From NCBI RefSeq assembly GCF_002237595.1, contig NZ_CP022529.1:2046001-2110000 (forward strand): DNA of 64,000 nucleotides, in the 5' to 3' direction. Position 1 is the stretch's first letter. Every line of letters starts with the position of its first letter. Source of the stretch: Labrenzia sp. VG12 (lineage in GTDB: Bacteria > Pseudomonadota > Alphaproteobacteria > Rhizobiales > Stappiaceae). A program made the position numbers and the translations under genes. Under the pieces are notes generated by a model. That model searched no databases. It was not told where the DNA came from and saw nothing but the letters and a program-made list of their open reading frames with translations. This document shows, piece by piece, positions 52,693 through 61,993 of this stretch.

Positions 52693-53137
52693 GTCATTGC
52701 CTTTTCTATGATGGTCTGATGGCTGACCTTCCAGATCATGTCTGCCCAAGGAAAACCGGCAACCAACCACGAGCTGGTTGAGCTGGCGTCCTGCGAACAG
52801 GCCGAATTTGATTGGAAGTATACACAGCCTGGAAGACCACGTCCTGCCACCTGCAATTAAAAATTGTCTCCCCAGGTTCCTGGCATGCCATCAGCTCCCA
52901 TGAACCGCTCGACGGCAGCATAGCAAAGGCTCGCAGTTCTGCTCTTGTCGAAAGTCAAGGACAGGCAACCGAATTCTGGTAGACGCGCGCGCCCGGTTGA
53001 TCGAAAGCCGATTGAAACACGTGTCAGAAAAGGCCGAGCGCCTGAAACGCACGAATGGCAGGGCGATACGGCATGGAAGCAATTCACTCCCATGACCCGG
53101 TACTTAATTGTTCGTCATCCGAGTTGAGCGGAAGGAC
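52693..53137. other. Intergenic region, 445 bp, nothing recognised
   Basis: Several short open frames occur (for example 52945-53127 on the plus strand), but none has a ribosome site or recognisable product. No repeat or hairpin stands out. It may contain remnants of a lost gene. Confidence 0.45.
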
Positions 53138-53941
53138 CTACTGCGCGGTCCACCCACCATCCACGGGAATGGTCACGCCTGTGACATTGTGGGCAACCGG
53201 GGCGCAGAGCCACAAGGCCAGAGCGCCGATTTCGGACGGATCGGAAGTGCGTTGCGACGGCTGCTTTTCTTTCAGAAGGTCGGCGATGCCCTTGTCCCGG
53301 TCACCGCCGAACAGGGCCGCCCGGGCTGCGACCTGGGGTTCGATGATCGCAGTCTCCGTCCAGCCCGGAGCAATGCAGTTGACCGTCACGCCTCCGGAAG
53401 CCTTGGAACCTTCGGCCGCGAACTCAAGAGCGGCCACCTTGCTCATGCCCACAACACCGAATTTGGAAGCAACATACGGCGCCTTGTTGACCGAAGCGAC
53501 CAATCCGTGAACCGAGGCAATGTTGATCACACGGCCAAAACCCCTGTCCGCCATTTTCGGCAAGGCCAGCCGCATGGTGTGAAAGACGCCCGAGAGGTTG
53601 ACCCCGATGATGGCATCCCAGGTCGACGCATCAAGCTCTTTCAGGCTCGCCGTCTTCTGGATGCCGGCATTGTTGACGAGAATATCTGCGCCGCCCCAGG
53701 CTTCCACATCGGCCATCATGCGTTCGATTGCAGTGACATCGCGCATGTCAGCGTCAAAAAACCGGGCCTCCGGTGCTCCAGCCTCGCTGATTTCCGCAAC
53801 AGCCGCATCGGCCTGCTCCGGTGTCGCAAGACCGTGAACGGCGACACGCGCCCCCGCCCCAGCCAGCGCCTTGGCAACCGCCAGACCGATGCCCTGGACA
53901 GACCCCGTGACGAGAGCCGTTTTTCCGCTGAGATCCGTCAT
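53138..53941 (-). CDS. 3-hydroxybutyrate dehydrogenase-like SDR
   Basis: A 267-residue SDR from ATG 53941 behind GGAGGAGG. It matches the D-3-hydroxybutyrate dehydrogenase subgroup: ALVTGSVQGIGLAVAKALA, ILVNNAG, INIASVHGLVASVNKAPYVASKFGVVGMSK with Ser/Tyr/Lys, the PGWTETAIIEPQVAARA lid, and the terminal VTGVTIPVDGGWTAQ. It would interconvert 3-hydroxybutyrate (or a similar 3-hydroxyacid) and the 3-keto acid with NAD. Its ATG overlaps the acyl-CoA ligase stop by four bases; the true substrate may thus be a different hydroxyacid tied to that ligase. Confidence 0.85.
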   Translation of the reverse strand: MTDLSGKTALVTGSVQGIGLAVAKALAGAGARVAVHGLATPEQADAAVAEISEAGAPEARFFDADMRDVTAIERMMADVEAWGGADILVNNAGIQKTASLKELDASTWDAIIGVNLSGVFHTMRLALPKMADRGFGRVINIASVHGLVASVNKAPYVASKFGVVGMSKVAALEFAAEGSKASGGVTVNCIAPGWTETAIIEPQVAARAALFGGDRDKGIADLLKEKQPSQRTSDPSEIGALALWLCAPVAHNVTGVTIPVDGGWTAQ

Positions 53942-55470
53942 GCCGTTTCCTCCTCCTTGATGTGCTGTCGCAGCTCCGTCTTCAGGATCTTGCCGTAATT
54001 GTTCTTCGGCAGGCTGTCGACGAAACGGTAAGTCTTGGGCCGCTTGAACCGCGCAATGTTGTCCAGGCAAAGCTGATTGAGTTCGCTTTCCGTCGCGCTG
54101 TTCCCGCGATGGCAGGCGACAAAGGCGACAACCACCTCCCCCCATTCCGGGTCTGGGCTTCCAACGACCGCCACTTCATGCACGGCCGGGTGGGCCAGCA
54201 GCACCTCTTCCACTTCGCGCGGATAGATGTTGGAGCCCCCGGAGATAATGACATCCTTGGAACGGTCCTGAAGGGTGACATAACCGTCTTCGTCCATCCG
54301 GCCCATATCGCCCGTCCAGAGCCAGCCGTTCTCGAGCGTCGCCGCAGTGGCGTCCTCGTTGCGCCAGTAGCCCTTCATCACTGTCGGGCCTTCAACAACG
54401 ATCTCGCCAACCTCCCCGCTCGGCAACGCATTGCCCTTGTCGTCGACAATTGCGACACGCACCACGGACTGGGCCGTCCCGACGGAATTGAGCCGCTCGC
54501 GCCAACGCGGGTGATGCCGGTCGCTGACCTCGTGACGCGCCAGGGCGGTGATGCCCATCGGGCATTCACCCTGACCATAGATCTGGACAAAGCGTGAGCC
54601 CATCACCTCGACGGCCTCCAGGATATCGGCTTCATACATTGGCCCGCCGGCATAGACGATTGTCCTCAGCCCCTTGCCCGTACCGCCAGACTGTCTGGCC
54701 GCATCGACCAGACGACGAACCATCGTCGGGGCCGCAAACATGGATATCGAGCCGATCAGCGGCGCAATCTGCAGGATCTCCTCAGCATCAAAGCCACCGC
54801 TCTTGGGAACCACGTGACGGGATCCCTTCATCACATGCATGAAATTGTAGAGCCCGGCGCCATGGCTCATTGGCGCGGCATATAGGGCTGCATCCTGCGG
54901 CTTGACGTCGTCAACATCGACAAAATAGCTCAAGGCCATCGACGCCAGATTTGAGCAGGTGAGCATCACTCCCTTGGGTTTGCCGGTCGTACCGGAGGTG
55001 TAGAACAGCCAGGCAAGATCACTTTCGGCCAGCGGCACGGGCAACGCGCGAGGCTCGGTCAGCCGCATGGCATCAAATTCGGCACTTTCCAGCGAAACCA
55101 GTATCGTGCTGTCGCCCTTCAGGTGGGCTGACAGCATGGCGGCTGATTTGCGATCGGCAAAAACAAACCGCGCACCGGAGTTCTCGATCATCCAGGCGGC
55201 TTCGCGCGCATGCAGCTTGGCATTGATCGGAACGGCTGCGGCACCGGCCCACCAGATGCCGTAGAGCGCTTCCAGATAACGCGTGGAATTGGCCGCGAAA
55301 AGGGCCACCCGGTCTCCAGGAGCAAGACCCTGACCGGTCAGGGCCGCGCCGATCGCACCGGCACTTCGGGCGAATTCCGCGTAACTCGCCCTGCGCTCCG
55401 TTCCTTCCAGTAGAGCTGGTGCGTCCGGGGTCCTGAGCGCTGTTCTCATCAGCCATTCAGCCGGATTCAT
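53938..55470 (-). CDS. AMP-forming acyl-CoA ligase
   Basis: A 510-residue ANL-superfamily ligase. The P-loop is LFYTSGTTGKPKGVMLT (about 158-174); the adenylate motif is QIYGQGECPMG; the hinge is GWLWTGDMGRMDEDGYVTLQDRSKDVIISGGSNIYPREVEEVL; the catalytic Lys lies in NNYGKILKTELRQ. It activates a carboxylic acid through an acyl-AMP to the CoA thioester. Chain length cannot be told. It is coupled to the 3-hydroxybutyrate dehydrogenase-like gene. Confidence 0.9.
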   Translation of the reverse strand: MNPAEWLMRTALRTPDAPALLEGTERRASYAEFARSAGAIGAALTGQGLAPGDRVALFAANSTRYLEALYGIWWAGAAAVPINAKLHAREAAWMIENSGARFVFADRKSAAMLSAHLKGDSTILVSLESAEFDAMRLTEPRALPVPLAESDLAWLFYTSGTTGKPKGVMLTCSNLASMALSYFVDVDDVKPQDAALYAAPMSHGAGLYNFMHVMKGSRHVVPKSGGFDAEEILQIAPLIGSISMFAAPTMVRRLVDAARQSGGTGKGLRTIVYAGGPMYEADILEAVEVMGSRFVQIYGQGECPMGITALARHEVSDRHHPRWRERLNSVGTAQSVVRVAIVDDKGNALPSGEVGEIVVEGPTVMKGYWRNEDATAATLENGWLWTGDMGRMDEDGYVTLQDRSKDVIISGGSNIYPREVEEVLLAHPAVHEVAVVGSPDPEWGEVVVAFVACHRGNSATESELNQLCLDNIARFKRPKTYRFVDSLPKNNYGKILKTELRQHIKEEETA

Positions 55471-55868
55471 TGGTCATTCTCCCACCCGTTTCTGCCCCTT
55501 TGCGGAGAAACCGCAAGGTTGCAGTTTCCCGTGGCTTCCTTCCCGCATCGGGCACACCCAACGCGAGGCGGATAGGTCTCATCCTGGAGAGCGCTGAACG
55601 CCGCGTTTCGACTGGACCGCAAGTTCCGGACAGGCGGTCCGTTCAACGCACATGAGGGCATGGCACCCACACCAGCGGGGCCGATGCATCAAAACGACGG
55701 CAAAGCGCTCCCCAGGATGAGTGGGTGTGGCGGTGCAGTCCCGGGCGGCTTTCCTCCCGGCAGCCTCAGGCGCACCCACGCACACAACCAATCCCCCAAA
55801 AAGCGCTATTGAGATACAATCCGAAGTCCCCCGCCGGAAATTCCGGCAAAACACGTAACGGAAACAAG
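55471..55868. other. Divergent intergenic region, 398 bp
   Basis: It separates the acyl-CoA ligase and the PAS-LuxR gene and must contain both promoters. No further gene, hairpin or repeat is recognised. Confidence 0.5.
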
Positions 55869-56414
55869 ATGGAAGACTTTGCAGCGCTCGCGTTCGACAA
55901 TGCACCGGTTGGCTTGATCTTCTCCGAAAACCGGAAGATCCGGCGCTGCAATCCGCGATTTGCGGAGATGTTCGGCTATGCGCCCGAGGAACTGGCCGAC
56001 GCTTCCCTGTCGCTGCTGTATCCGTCATCGGAAGAATTCCAGCGCATCGGCCGAATCGGACTTGAAATCATGCGGGGTGTCGGTCGCTACCGGGACGAAC
56101 GCATCATGCGCCGCAAGTCGGGTGAGAATTTCTGGTGCCGGGTGCGCGGCCAGTCGCTGGACGCCGATGCCCCCTTCGAAAAAGCCGTCTGGAGCTTCGC
56201 CGACATTTCCGAGGATCGGCCTCTGGCTGAAATGAGCCTGCGTGAGCGCCAGGTGGCCAAACTTCTGGCGGAAGGCAACACCACCAAGGAGATTGCCCGT
56301 CTGCTGGAATTGTCACCGCGCACCGTGGAAGTGCACCGGGCCCGCCTGATGAAAAAATTCAGCGCCCGCAACAGCCTGGAGCTGATTGCCCATATTGCGG
56401 GAATCCCGCTTTAG
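55869..56414 (+). CDS. PAS-LuxR transcriptional regulator
   Basis: A 181-residue one-component regulator from ATG 55869; longer frames are rejected. A single PAS domain (ALAFDNAPVGLIFSENRKIRRCNPRFAEMFGYAPEELADASLSLLYPS, about 3-110) is joined to a GerE/LuxR HTH (LRERQVAKLLAEGNTTKEIARLLELSPRTVEVHRARLMKKFSARNSLELIAHI). There is no receiver domain. The cysteine desulfhydrase-like gene starts 39 bases downstream, so it probably senses a small molecule related to that reaction and controls it. Confidence 0.88.
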   Translation: MEDFAALAFDNAPVGLIFSENRKIRRCNPRFAEMFGYAPEELADASLSLLYPSSEEFQRIGRIGLEIMRGVGRYRDERIMRRKSGENFWCRVRGQSLDADAPFEKAVWSFADISEDRPLAEMSLRERQVAKLLAEGNTTKEIARLLELSPRTVEVHRARLMKKFSARNSLELIAHIAGIPL

Positions 56415-56453
56415 GGCCACTCTGACGCAAACACCGGCCGGGGAGTAACGCAC

Positions 56454-57494
56454 ATGGACAAATGGGTGCATGACGCCGTCGCGAAAATCAACGCGGACGC
56501 GCACCGCTCTGCCGACACCCATCTGTTCAAGCTGCACGGGCTGAAGCTCGACGGTATCGATATCTATTTGAAAGATGAAAGCACCCACCCGACCGGCAGT
56601 CTGAAACACCGCCTCGCCCGCTCCCTGTTTCTCTATGCGCTCTGTAACGGCAAGATCACCGAGGGCACACCTGTCATCGAGGCGTCCTCGGGCAGCACAG
56701 CCGTATCGGAGGCCTATTTCGCCCAGATGATCGGTGTGCCCTTCATCGCCGTGGTGCCGAAATCGACAGCGCACAGCAAGATCGAACTGATCCGTCTTTA
56801 CGGCGGCGAACCGCATTATGTCGGCTCCGCCCCGGAGATGCATGGCGCTGCCGTTGACCTGGCAAACAAGATGGGCGGCCACTTCATGGACCAGTTCACC
56901 TATGCGGAACGGGCAACGGACTGGCGCGGCAACAACAACATCGCCGAAAGCATTTTTGAGCAGATGGCGTTCGAGCCCCACCCGATCCCCAGAATGCTGG
57001 TCATGAGCGCCGGCACCGGCGGCACGTCGGCAACGCTCGGGCGATACATCCGCTACAAGGGACATGTGACGGGCCTGACCGTGGTCGATCCCGAGAACTC
57101 CGTGTTTCACGATGCATATCATTCAGGCGACCACAGCCTCACGGCTGACTGTTCCAGCCGCATCGAGGGTATCGGCCGGCCACAGGTGGAACACTCCTTC
57201 GTACCGGGCGTCATCGACCGGATGATCAAGGTGCCGGACGCTGCCAGCGTCGCCACCATGTTGTGGCTGGAAAAGCTGATCGGCCGCAAACCAGGGCCTT
57301 CGACCGGCACCAACCTGTGGGGCACACTGCAGATCGCGGCGGAGATGCGCGGCCGCGGCGAGACCGGCTCAATCGTCTCGGTCATGTGCGACAGCGGCCA
57401 GCGCTATCTCGACACCTATTTCGATCCGGACTGGGTGTCCGCACATATTGGCGATATCAGCCCCTATTCCAAAGAGTTGGAGCAGTGGCCCTAA
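56454..57494 (+). CDS. PLP-dependent L-cysteine desulfhydrase (Cds1-like)
   Basis: A 346-residue fold type II PLP enzyme. The PLP Lys lies in ESTHPTGSLKHRLARSL (~50); the Asn-loop equivalent is VIEASSGSTAVSEAYFAQMIGVPF; the phosphate-binding loop is MSAGTGGTSATLGRYIRYKG. It is closest in pattern to Cds1-type cysteine desulfhydrases (cysteine synthase relatives that release H2S, pyruvate and ammonia) rather than to CysK. The TNLWG segment and DSGQRYLDTYFD near the end also fit. It follows the PAS-LuxR gene. Confidence 0.82.
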   Translation: MDKWVHDAVAKINADAHRSADTHLFKLHGLKLDGIDIYLKDESTHPTGSLKHRLARSLFLYALCNGKITEGTPVIEASSGSTAVSEAYFAQMIGVPFIAVVPKSTAHSKIELIRLYGGEPHYVGSAPEMHGAAVDLANKMGGHFMDQFTYAERATDWRGNNNIAESIFEQMAFEPHPIPRMLVMSAGTGGTSATLGRYIRYKGHVTGLTVVDPENSVFHDAYHSGDHSLTADCSSRIEGIGRPQVEHSFVPGVIDRMIKVPDAASVATMLWLEKLIGRKPGPSTGTNLWGTLQIAAEMRGRGETGSIVSVMCDSGQRYLDTYFDPDWVSAHIGDISPYSKELEQWP

Positions 57495-57514
57495 GCAGCC
57501 CGGATTATCAGCTC

Positions 57515-58249
57515 CTAGCCGTTTTCAAGTGACACCTGAATTTCCCGTGCGAGTAACTCGGGCTGATCCACACTTGGCCAGTGCGAGGCGTCTGCCAGGA
57601 CAACCCGGCGCATCCGGCTGGCCGCAATCCTGTCGAGAGAGGCCTGCGGGCAGTTTTCGGGATTGTAGAAATAGGTCACGTCTGCCGACGCCATCAGTAC
57701 GTCGCCAGGCACCTCTTCATTGGAAAAACGGCGCGCATCGCACCCCAGATCCCAGAGCGCCCGTGCATCGGCGCTGGCGACCTTCTGGCGGTATCTTGCA
57801 ATCACCGGATCGTCTTCTGCCATGTCGTCCAGGCGCGCGAGGAACGCGGTCCGAAACGCCAGCGGGTCGTCATGGTCTGCCGCCGTTCCCGAAAAATAGG
57901 CGTCTTCTGCCGTCAGGTTTCCCTCCAGCGACAGGATTTGGCGCAAGGGGCAGTCGGGCTGCGCTGCTGCAAGCGACGCGACAATGGAGGCAACGGAATG
58001 CGCGACAATGATCCGGGCCTCCTCCAGACGGGCAACCTCCGCCACGTGGCAGGCTAGCGTCTGCAAATTTGTTGTTTCCAGGGCCGGCGCGCCAAACCCC
58101 GGCAAATCGGTCGGTAGCAGTCGAAAGGAATTCGCCAGAGGCGTCTTCAGGAGATTGGAATACATCTCCGAGGTATCGCCAAATCCGGCGATCAGCAGGA
58201 TTGCAGGCCGGCCCTGTGAAAAAGCTACGTCGGATTGTTCATCAGCCAT
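57515..58249 (-). CDS. Alpha/beta hydrolase
   Basis: A 244-residue hydrolase from ATG 58249 with GGAG upstream. The oxyanion region is ILLIAGFGDTSEMY; the nucleophile elbow is IIVAHSVASIVASL (A-H-S-V-A rather than G-x-S-x-G); the catalytic His is in LADASHWPSVDQPELLA, near the C-terminus. The acid is probably in the VLMASADVTYF strand. Substrate unknown. It is convergent with the cysteine desulfhydrase gene. Confidence 0.82.
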   Translation of the reverse strand: MADEQSDVAFSQGRPAILLIAGFGDTSEMYSNLLKTPLANSFRLLPTDLPGFGAPALETTNLQTLACHVAEVARLEEARIIVAHSVASIVASLAAAQPDCPLRQILSLEGNLTAEDAYFSGTAADHDDPLAFRTAFLARLDDMAEDDPVIARYRQKVASADARALWDLGCDARRFSNEEVPGDVLMASADVTYFYNPENCPQASLDRIAASRMRRVVLADASHWPSVDQPELLAREIQVSLENG

Positions 58250-58366
58250 CTCAACTCCGCCGTTTCGGACACCCGGCTGCCTCTTCTTCATCCATTTTCA
58301 GGAATTGGCCAGTGGGGAGCAGGCCTAGCACGTTTTATGCACCCATTGGTCCGACGCCGCCCGGCT

Positions 58367-59911
58367 TCAACTCGCTGCGCGCATCCGGAACGTCTTGTAG
58401 GTGAGAACGTTGGAGCCGCTTTTTTTGGCCTGGTACATGGCCTGGTCGGCGCGCTTGATGAGCTCGGTCGCCGTGTCGGCATCGTCCGGATAGTAGGAAA
58501 TGCCAATGCTGACGCTGATGGAGATCGTCTTGCCCTGGATCTCCGTCGGCTTGGAAATTTCGCGATAGATCCGGCCCGCACAGGACAAGACGTCATCTTC
58601 GCCGCAATAGTCCCCGATGATGACCGCGAACTCGTCCCCACCAACCCGCGTGACGATATCTCCGTCACGGGTGCATTTCTTGATCGTTTCGGCCACTTCC
58701 TGCAAAAGCGCGTCCCCCACCGGGTGTCCGTGGCTGTCATTGACGGGCTTGAACGTGTTCAGGTCCAGCATCATCAGCGCGAATTTGCGGTTCTCGCGAT
58801 CGGCGATCCGGACATTTTCCTCCAGGCTCTGGCTGAAATGGGCCCGATTGGACAGGCCGGTCAGGTGGTCGGTCATGGCAAGGCGCCGGACCGCTTCTTC
58901 GCTTTCTTTCAGCACGGTGATGTCCGCGTGTGTTCCCGACATGCGCAAGGGCTCGCCGTCCTTGGTCCACTCGACAACACGGCCGCGATCCAGAACCCAC
59001 ACCCATCGGCCGTCCTTGTGGCGCATGCGGATTTCACAATCATAGGCCGGCACCTTGCCGGCAAAAACCTCTTCCAATTTCTCCTGCGACTTTTTCACGT
59101 CGTCCGGATGCGCGAGCTTTTCCCAGGTTTCCGTGCTGACCGGTTCCAGTTCTTCCAGCTTGTAACCGACAATTTCTGCCCAACGCTTGTTGTAGACCGC
59201 AGCTCCCGTCTGCACGTTCCATTCCCAAGTGCCGACATTTGTCCCGAATATGATTTCCCGGAGGCGCTGTTCTGAAGATCTCAGACGCCTGTGTGCCGCG
59301 TTGCGTTCAAGAAACAGGAATCCGACGGCGATCAGCGAAACGGTGAGTGTTATCACCAGCGCCAGCATCCAGCGGTCCCGGGTTTCGTTGGCGGAGGCGA
59401 GCTCTTTGCTTTTCGCGTCCACCATCTCTTCGAGCCGGTTCTTGTAATGCCAGAGTTCCTCCTGACGACCGCGATCTGCTGAAATGTCGTGAATGATGGA
59501 CAACAGTGCAGGCCGGCCGCGAAATTCCAGCGGTGTGGAATGAACTTCAACGGTGCGCACGGACCCGTCAGCCAGCTTGTGCCGGAAGATGAAGAAATTG
59601 CGGTCTTCGCGTTGCGCCAGCTGGCGCTCCGCAAGCACTTGCTCTGCCGTCAGCTGATTGATGGTCTGAATAGCCATACTACGCAGCGTCGCACGATCGT
59701 AGCCGTAAAACTCCTGTGCAGCCTTGTTGGCGTCGATGATGGACCCGCTGGCCGGTTCGATCATGAGCATCGGCGCACTGTGTTTCTGAAAGACTTGCTC
59801 GTAAGGCAAATAGTCCTGCGCCACGGCCGCGGGCCCTGACAACAGGAAAACCCACGCAAACATCGTAATTATTGACAGTGTTTTTTTGCCAAACATTCGA
59901 TTGCACCGCAT
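58367..59911 (-). CDS. Membrane diguanylate cyclase, PAS-TM-PAS-GGDEF
   Basis: A 514-residue protein from ATG 59911 (GTG 59917 is an alternative). A signal or first membrane helix (about 10-32) is followed by a periplasmic PAS domain (about 40-150), a second membrane helix (WMLALVITLTVSLIAVGFLFL, about 182-202), a cytosolic PAS (about 215-340) and a GGDEF domain (about 345-505). The cyclase active site is intact: TRVGGDEFAVIIGD. No RxxD inhibitory site precedes it. It would make cyclic-di-GMP in response to a periplasmic or PAS-bound signal. Monocistronic. Confidence 0.9.
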   Translation of the reverse strand: MRCNRMFGKKTLSIITMFAWVFLLSGPAAVAQDYLPYEQVFQKHSAPMLMIEPASGSIIDANKAAQEFYGYDRATLRSMAIQTINQLTAEQVLAERQLAQREDRNFFIFRHKLADGSVRTVEVHSTPLEFRGRPALLSIIHDISADRGRQEELWHYKNRLEEMVDAKSKELASANETRDRWMLALVITLTVSLIAVGFLFLERNAAHRRLRSSEQRLREIIFGTNVGTWEWNVQTGAAVYNKRWAEIVGYKLEELEPVSTETWEKLAHPDDVKKSQEKLEEVFAGKVPAYDCEIRMRHKDGRWVWVLDRGRVVEWTKDGEPLRMSGTHADITVLKESEEAVRRLAMTDHLTGLSNRAHFSQSLEENVRIADRENRKFALMMLDLNTFKPVNDSHGHPVGDALLQEVAETIKKCTRDGDIVTRVGGDEFAVIIGDYCGEDDVLSCAGRIYREISKPTEIQGKTISISVSIGISYYPDDADTATELIKRADQAMYQAKKSGSNVLTYKTFRMRAAS

Positions 59912-60084
59912 ATTCACAAAGTAAAGCGGGATCTTATTAAATTTCCAGAAACAAAAGGGAGAAAATTACCAAGTTCTGGTTGCAGATCACCGACAACGAC
60001 CGCACTTTCACGACCTGCCCGCCATGACCGCCCTATTCCTGTCCAACTGCCTCCCTATCGCTGGGTCGAAACCTGGAGGACGGA

Positions 60085-60771
60085 ATGAAACGGCGCACTT
60101 TTCTGATCGGATCCGGCCTTCTGGCCGGCAGCGGGCTGTTCGCAGCAAGCCAGGTTACCGCCGGCAGGTTCGAAAACGGCTTACGTTCGGCCCAATCGGC
60201 GCCCGGTCAGCCAAGGTACGTTTCAACGCGCGTGCCACTCTGGGCAGAAAAACTGATCGCCGCCGCTGAAAACCAGATCGGGGTTACCCTGATCTATGAC
60301 CCGGCTTACGCGGGGCTGGCTTTTCCAAATGGCGACATACCCCGGGAACGCGGGGTTTGCACCGACGTCGTCATCCGCGCCTATCGCGATGCATTCGGTT
60401 ACGACCTGCAACAGGCCGTCAATGCCGACATGAAGGCGCATTTTTCGGCCTATCCGAAGATCTGGGGCCTGAAGCGTCCGGACCGCAATATCGATCACCG
60501 CCGGGTGCCGAACCTGCAGGCCTTCTTCAAACGCAAAGGCGCAGAGCTGCCGGTCAGCGACCGGCCGGGCGATTATGTTCCCGGTGACCTCGTCTCGCAG
60601 ATGCTGCCTGGAAACCTGCCCCATATCGCCATTGTCACCCACCGGATCTCGCCCGATGGCAAAAGGCCGATGGTGGTTCACAATATCGGTGCCGGGACAC
60701 GGCTGGAAGACCGTCTGTTCGACTTTGAAATCACTGGCCGCTACCGGTTCCAGCCTGCACAGGCGGCCTGA
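60085..60771 (+). CDS. DUF1287 exported protein
   Basis: A 228-residue protein starting with a twin-arginine-like or Sec signal (KRRTFLIGSGLLAGSGLF). The DUF1287 domain is clear: LIAAAENQIGVTLIYDPAYAGLAFPNGDIPRERGVCTDVVIRAYRDAFGYDLQQAVNADMKAHFSAYP, with a Cys-Thr-Asp-Val motif, and then GDYVPGDLVSQMLPGNLPHIAIVTH. The Cys/His pair fits an NlpC/P60-like peptidase fold. Its role is unknown, perhaps envelope hydrolysis. Confidence 0.88.
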   Translation: MKRRTFLIGSGLLAGSGLFAASQVTAGRFENGLRSAQSAPGQPRYVSTRVPLWAEKLIAAAENQIGVTLIYDPAYAGLAFPNGDIPRERGVCTDVVIRAYRDAFGYDLQQAVNADMKAHFSAYPKIWGLKRPDRNIDHRRVPNLQAFFKRKGAELPVSDRPGDYVPGDLVSQMLPGNLPHIAIVTHRISPDGKRPMVVHNIGAGTRLEDRLFDFEITGRYRFQPAQAA

Positions 60772-60793
60772 TTGCCTTCTTGGCTTTCCCGAT

Positions 60794-61978
60794 TCAGTAC
60801 AGTGGCAAGGTCCGATGATGGGTCGGTCGGGCCGGGTCCTGGAAATGGCTCATCGGCCCCTCGTCTTCGAAAAGCTTCGCCCACCGTCTGAATTCGACCG
60901 GGTCCAGCTCAATGCCCAGCCCCGGCCCTTCCGGCACCCGCACAACATCGTTTGTCTGCCGGAACGGACCATCCCGGATCACGTCGCCGATCTGCCAGCG
61001 GAACAGGGCCTGCGAGGCTTCCGAAATCAGGGGCGTTGCCGCGGAAACATGCAGATAGGCCGCCGTCATGATGCCGAGATCGTTGGAGTAACACCAGAAA
61101 CCCTTGCCCATGGCCTCACAGGCGGCAATGAATTTCAGGCTGCGTGAAATCCCGCCCAGCGCGGCGAAATTGCAGACAAAATTATCCGGTGCGCCGAGCG
61201 CAACTGCCCGTTTCAGGTCCGGGACATGCGTCGAAAAGGGAATGATGCTGTGCTGGCGCAGCGCCGCCATTTCCTCGAATGTGGCAACCGGATCCTCGTA
61301 ATTGCGGATGTTGAAAGGCTCCAGCTCGCGCAGCAGCCAGCGCGCTGTCGTCAGCGAATACTGCATGTTGCTGTCGAGCTTGATCTCGGCCTTCTCTCCC
61401 AGCGCCTCGCGCAACAGCCTGACCGTTCTGATCTCCAGCTCCGGATCACCCAGGATCAGTTTGCCCTCAAAAATGGACGAGCCGTGCTCCTCCCGCATCT
61501 TCAGGCAGTAGTCACGGATGGCCTCCGCGCTCATTTCCCCACCGGCGCCAGTGTGCTCGGGGCGGAAGGAGAAATACTCGGAGAACTTGATGTCCTTGCG
61601 CACGGCGCCGCCCAGCAACTTGTAGAGCGGTTGCCCGAACACCTTGCCCTTGATGTCCCAGAGCGCTAGTTCAACGGCCCCGAAGGCAACCGAGGCCGCC
61701 CCCTCGCCCGTATTCGCCGTGATCTGCCAGGGCGGCACGCAGCGGGCTTCACAATCGGCAAGGTCCAGCGGATCTGCCCCGATCAGCGCCGGAGCGATTT
61801 CAGCCTTGATCACCTCGCCGAAATGATACCAGGGCGCTTCACCGAGCCCAACGACGCCTTCGTCCGTCTCCACCTCAATGATCGACTTGGACGCGCCCGG
61901 ATAAAGCCCGCCTGTCCACCAGAATGGCGCATCAAACGGCAGGTTGACGTGGGTGACACGGATGTTTGTGATCTTCAT
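60794..61978 (-). CDS. Enolase-superfamily (mandelate racemase/muconate lactonising type) enzyme
   Basis: A 394-residue member. The capping domain is MKITNIRVTHVNLPFDAPFWWTGG. The barrel carries metal ligands at KLDSNMQYSL (Asp) and NYEDPV (Glu), with a probable third near PDNFVCN. The second-strand motif reads FEGKLILGDPELEI, resembling glucarate dehydratase-type KxK/KxN positions but with Glu instead of the first Lys; FSTHVPDLKRA supplies a His. It probably dehydrates or epimerises an acid; the substrate is not deduced. It lies 15 bases downstream of the MttB-family gene. Confidence 0.85.
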   Translation of the reverse strand: MKITNIRVTHVNLPFDAPFWWTGGLYPGASKSIIEVETDEGVVGLGEAPWYHFGEVIKAEIAPALIGADPLDLADCEARCVPPWQITANTGEGAASVAFGAVELALWDIKGKVFGQPLYKLLGGAVRKDIKFSEYFSFRPEHTGAGGEMSAEAIRDYCLKMREEHGSSIFEGKLILGDPELEIRTVRLLREALGEKAEIKLDSNMQYSLTTARWLLRELEPFNIRNYEDPVATFEEMAALRQHSIIPFSTHVPDLKRAVALGAPDNFVCNFAALGGISRSLKFIAACEAMGKGFWCYSNDLGIMTAAYLHVSAATPLISEASQALFRWQIGDVIRDGPFRQTNDVVRVPEGPGLGIELDPVEFRRWAKLFEDEGPMSHFQDPARPTHHRTLPLY

Positions 61979-61993
61979 TTTGTCTTCCCGACC

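Noticed and set aside
52945..53127. Plus-strand 60-codon frame in the gap before the 3-hydroxybutyrate dehydrogenase-like gene
   Set aside because: No ribosome site, basic composition without structure, no recognised family.
58235..59275. 346-codon plus-strand frame antisense to the GGDEF gene
   Set aside because: Opposite an intact PAS-GGDEF protein; no ribosome site or domain.
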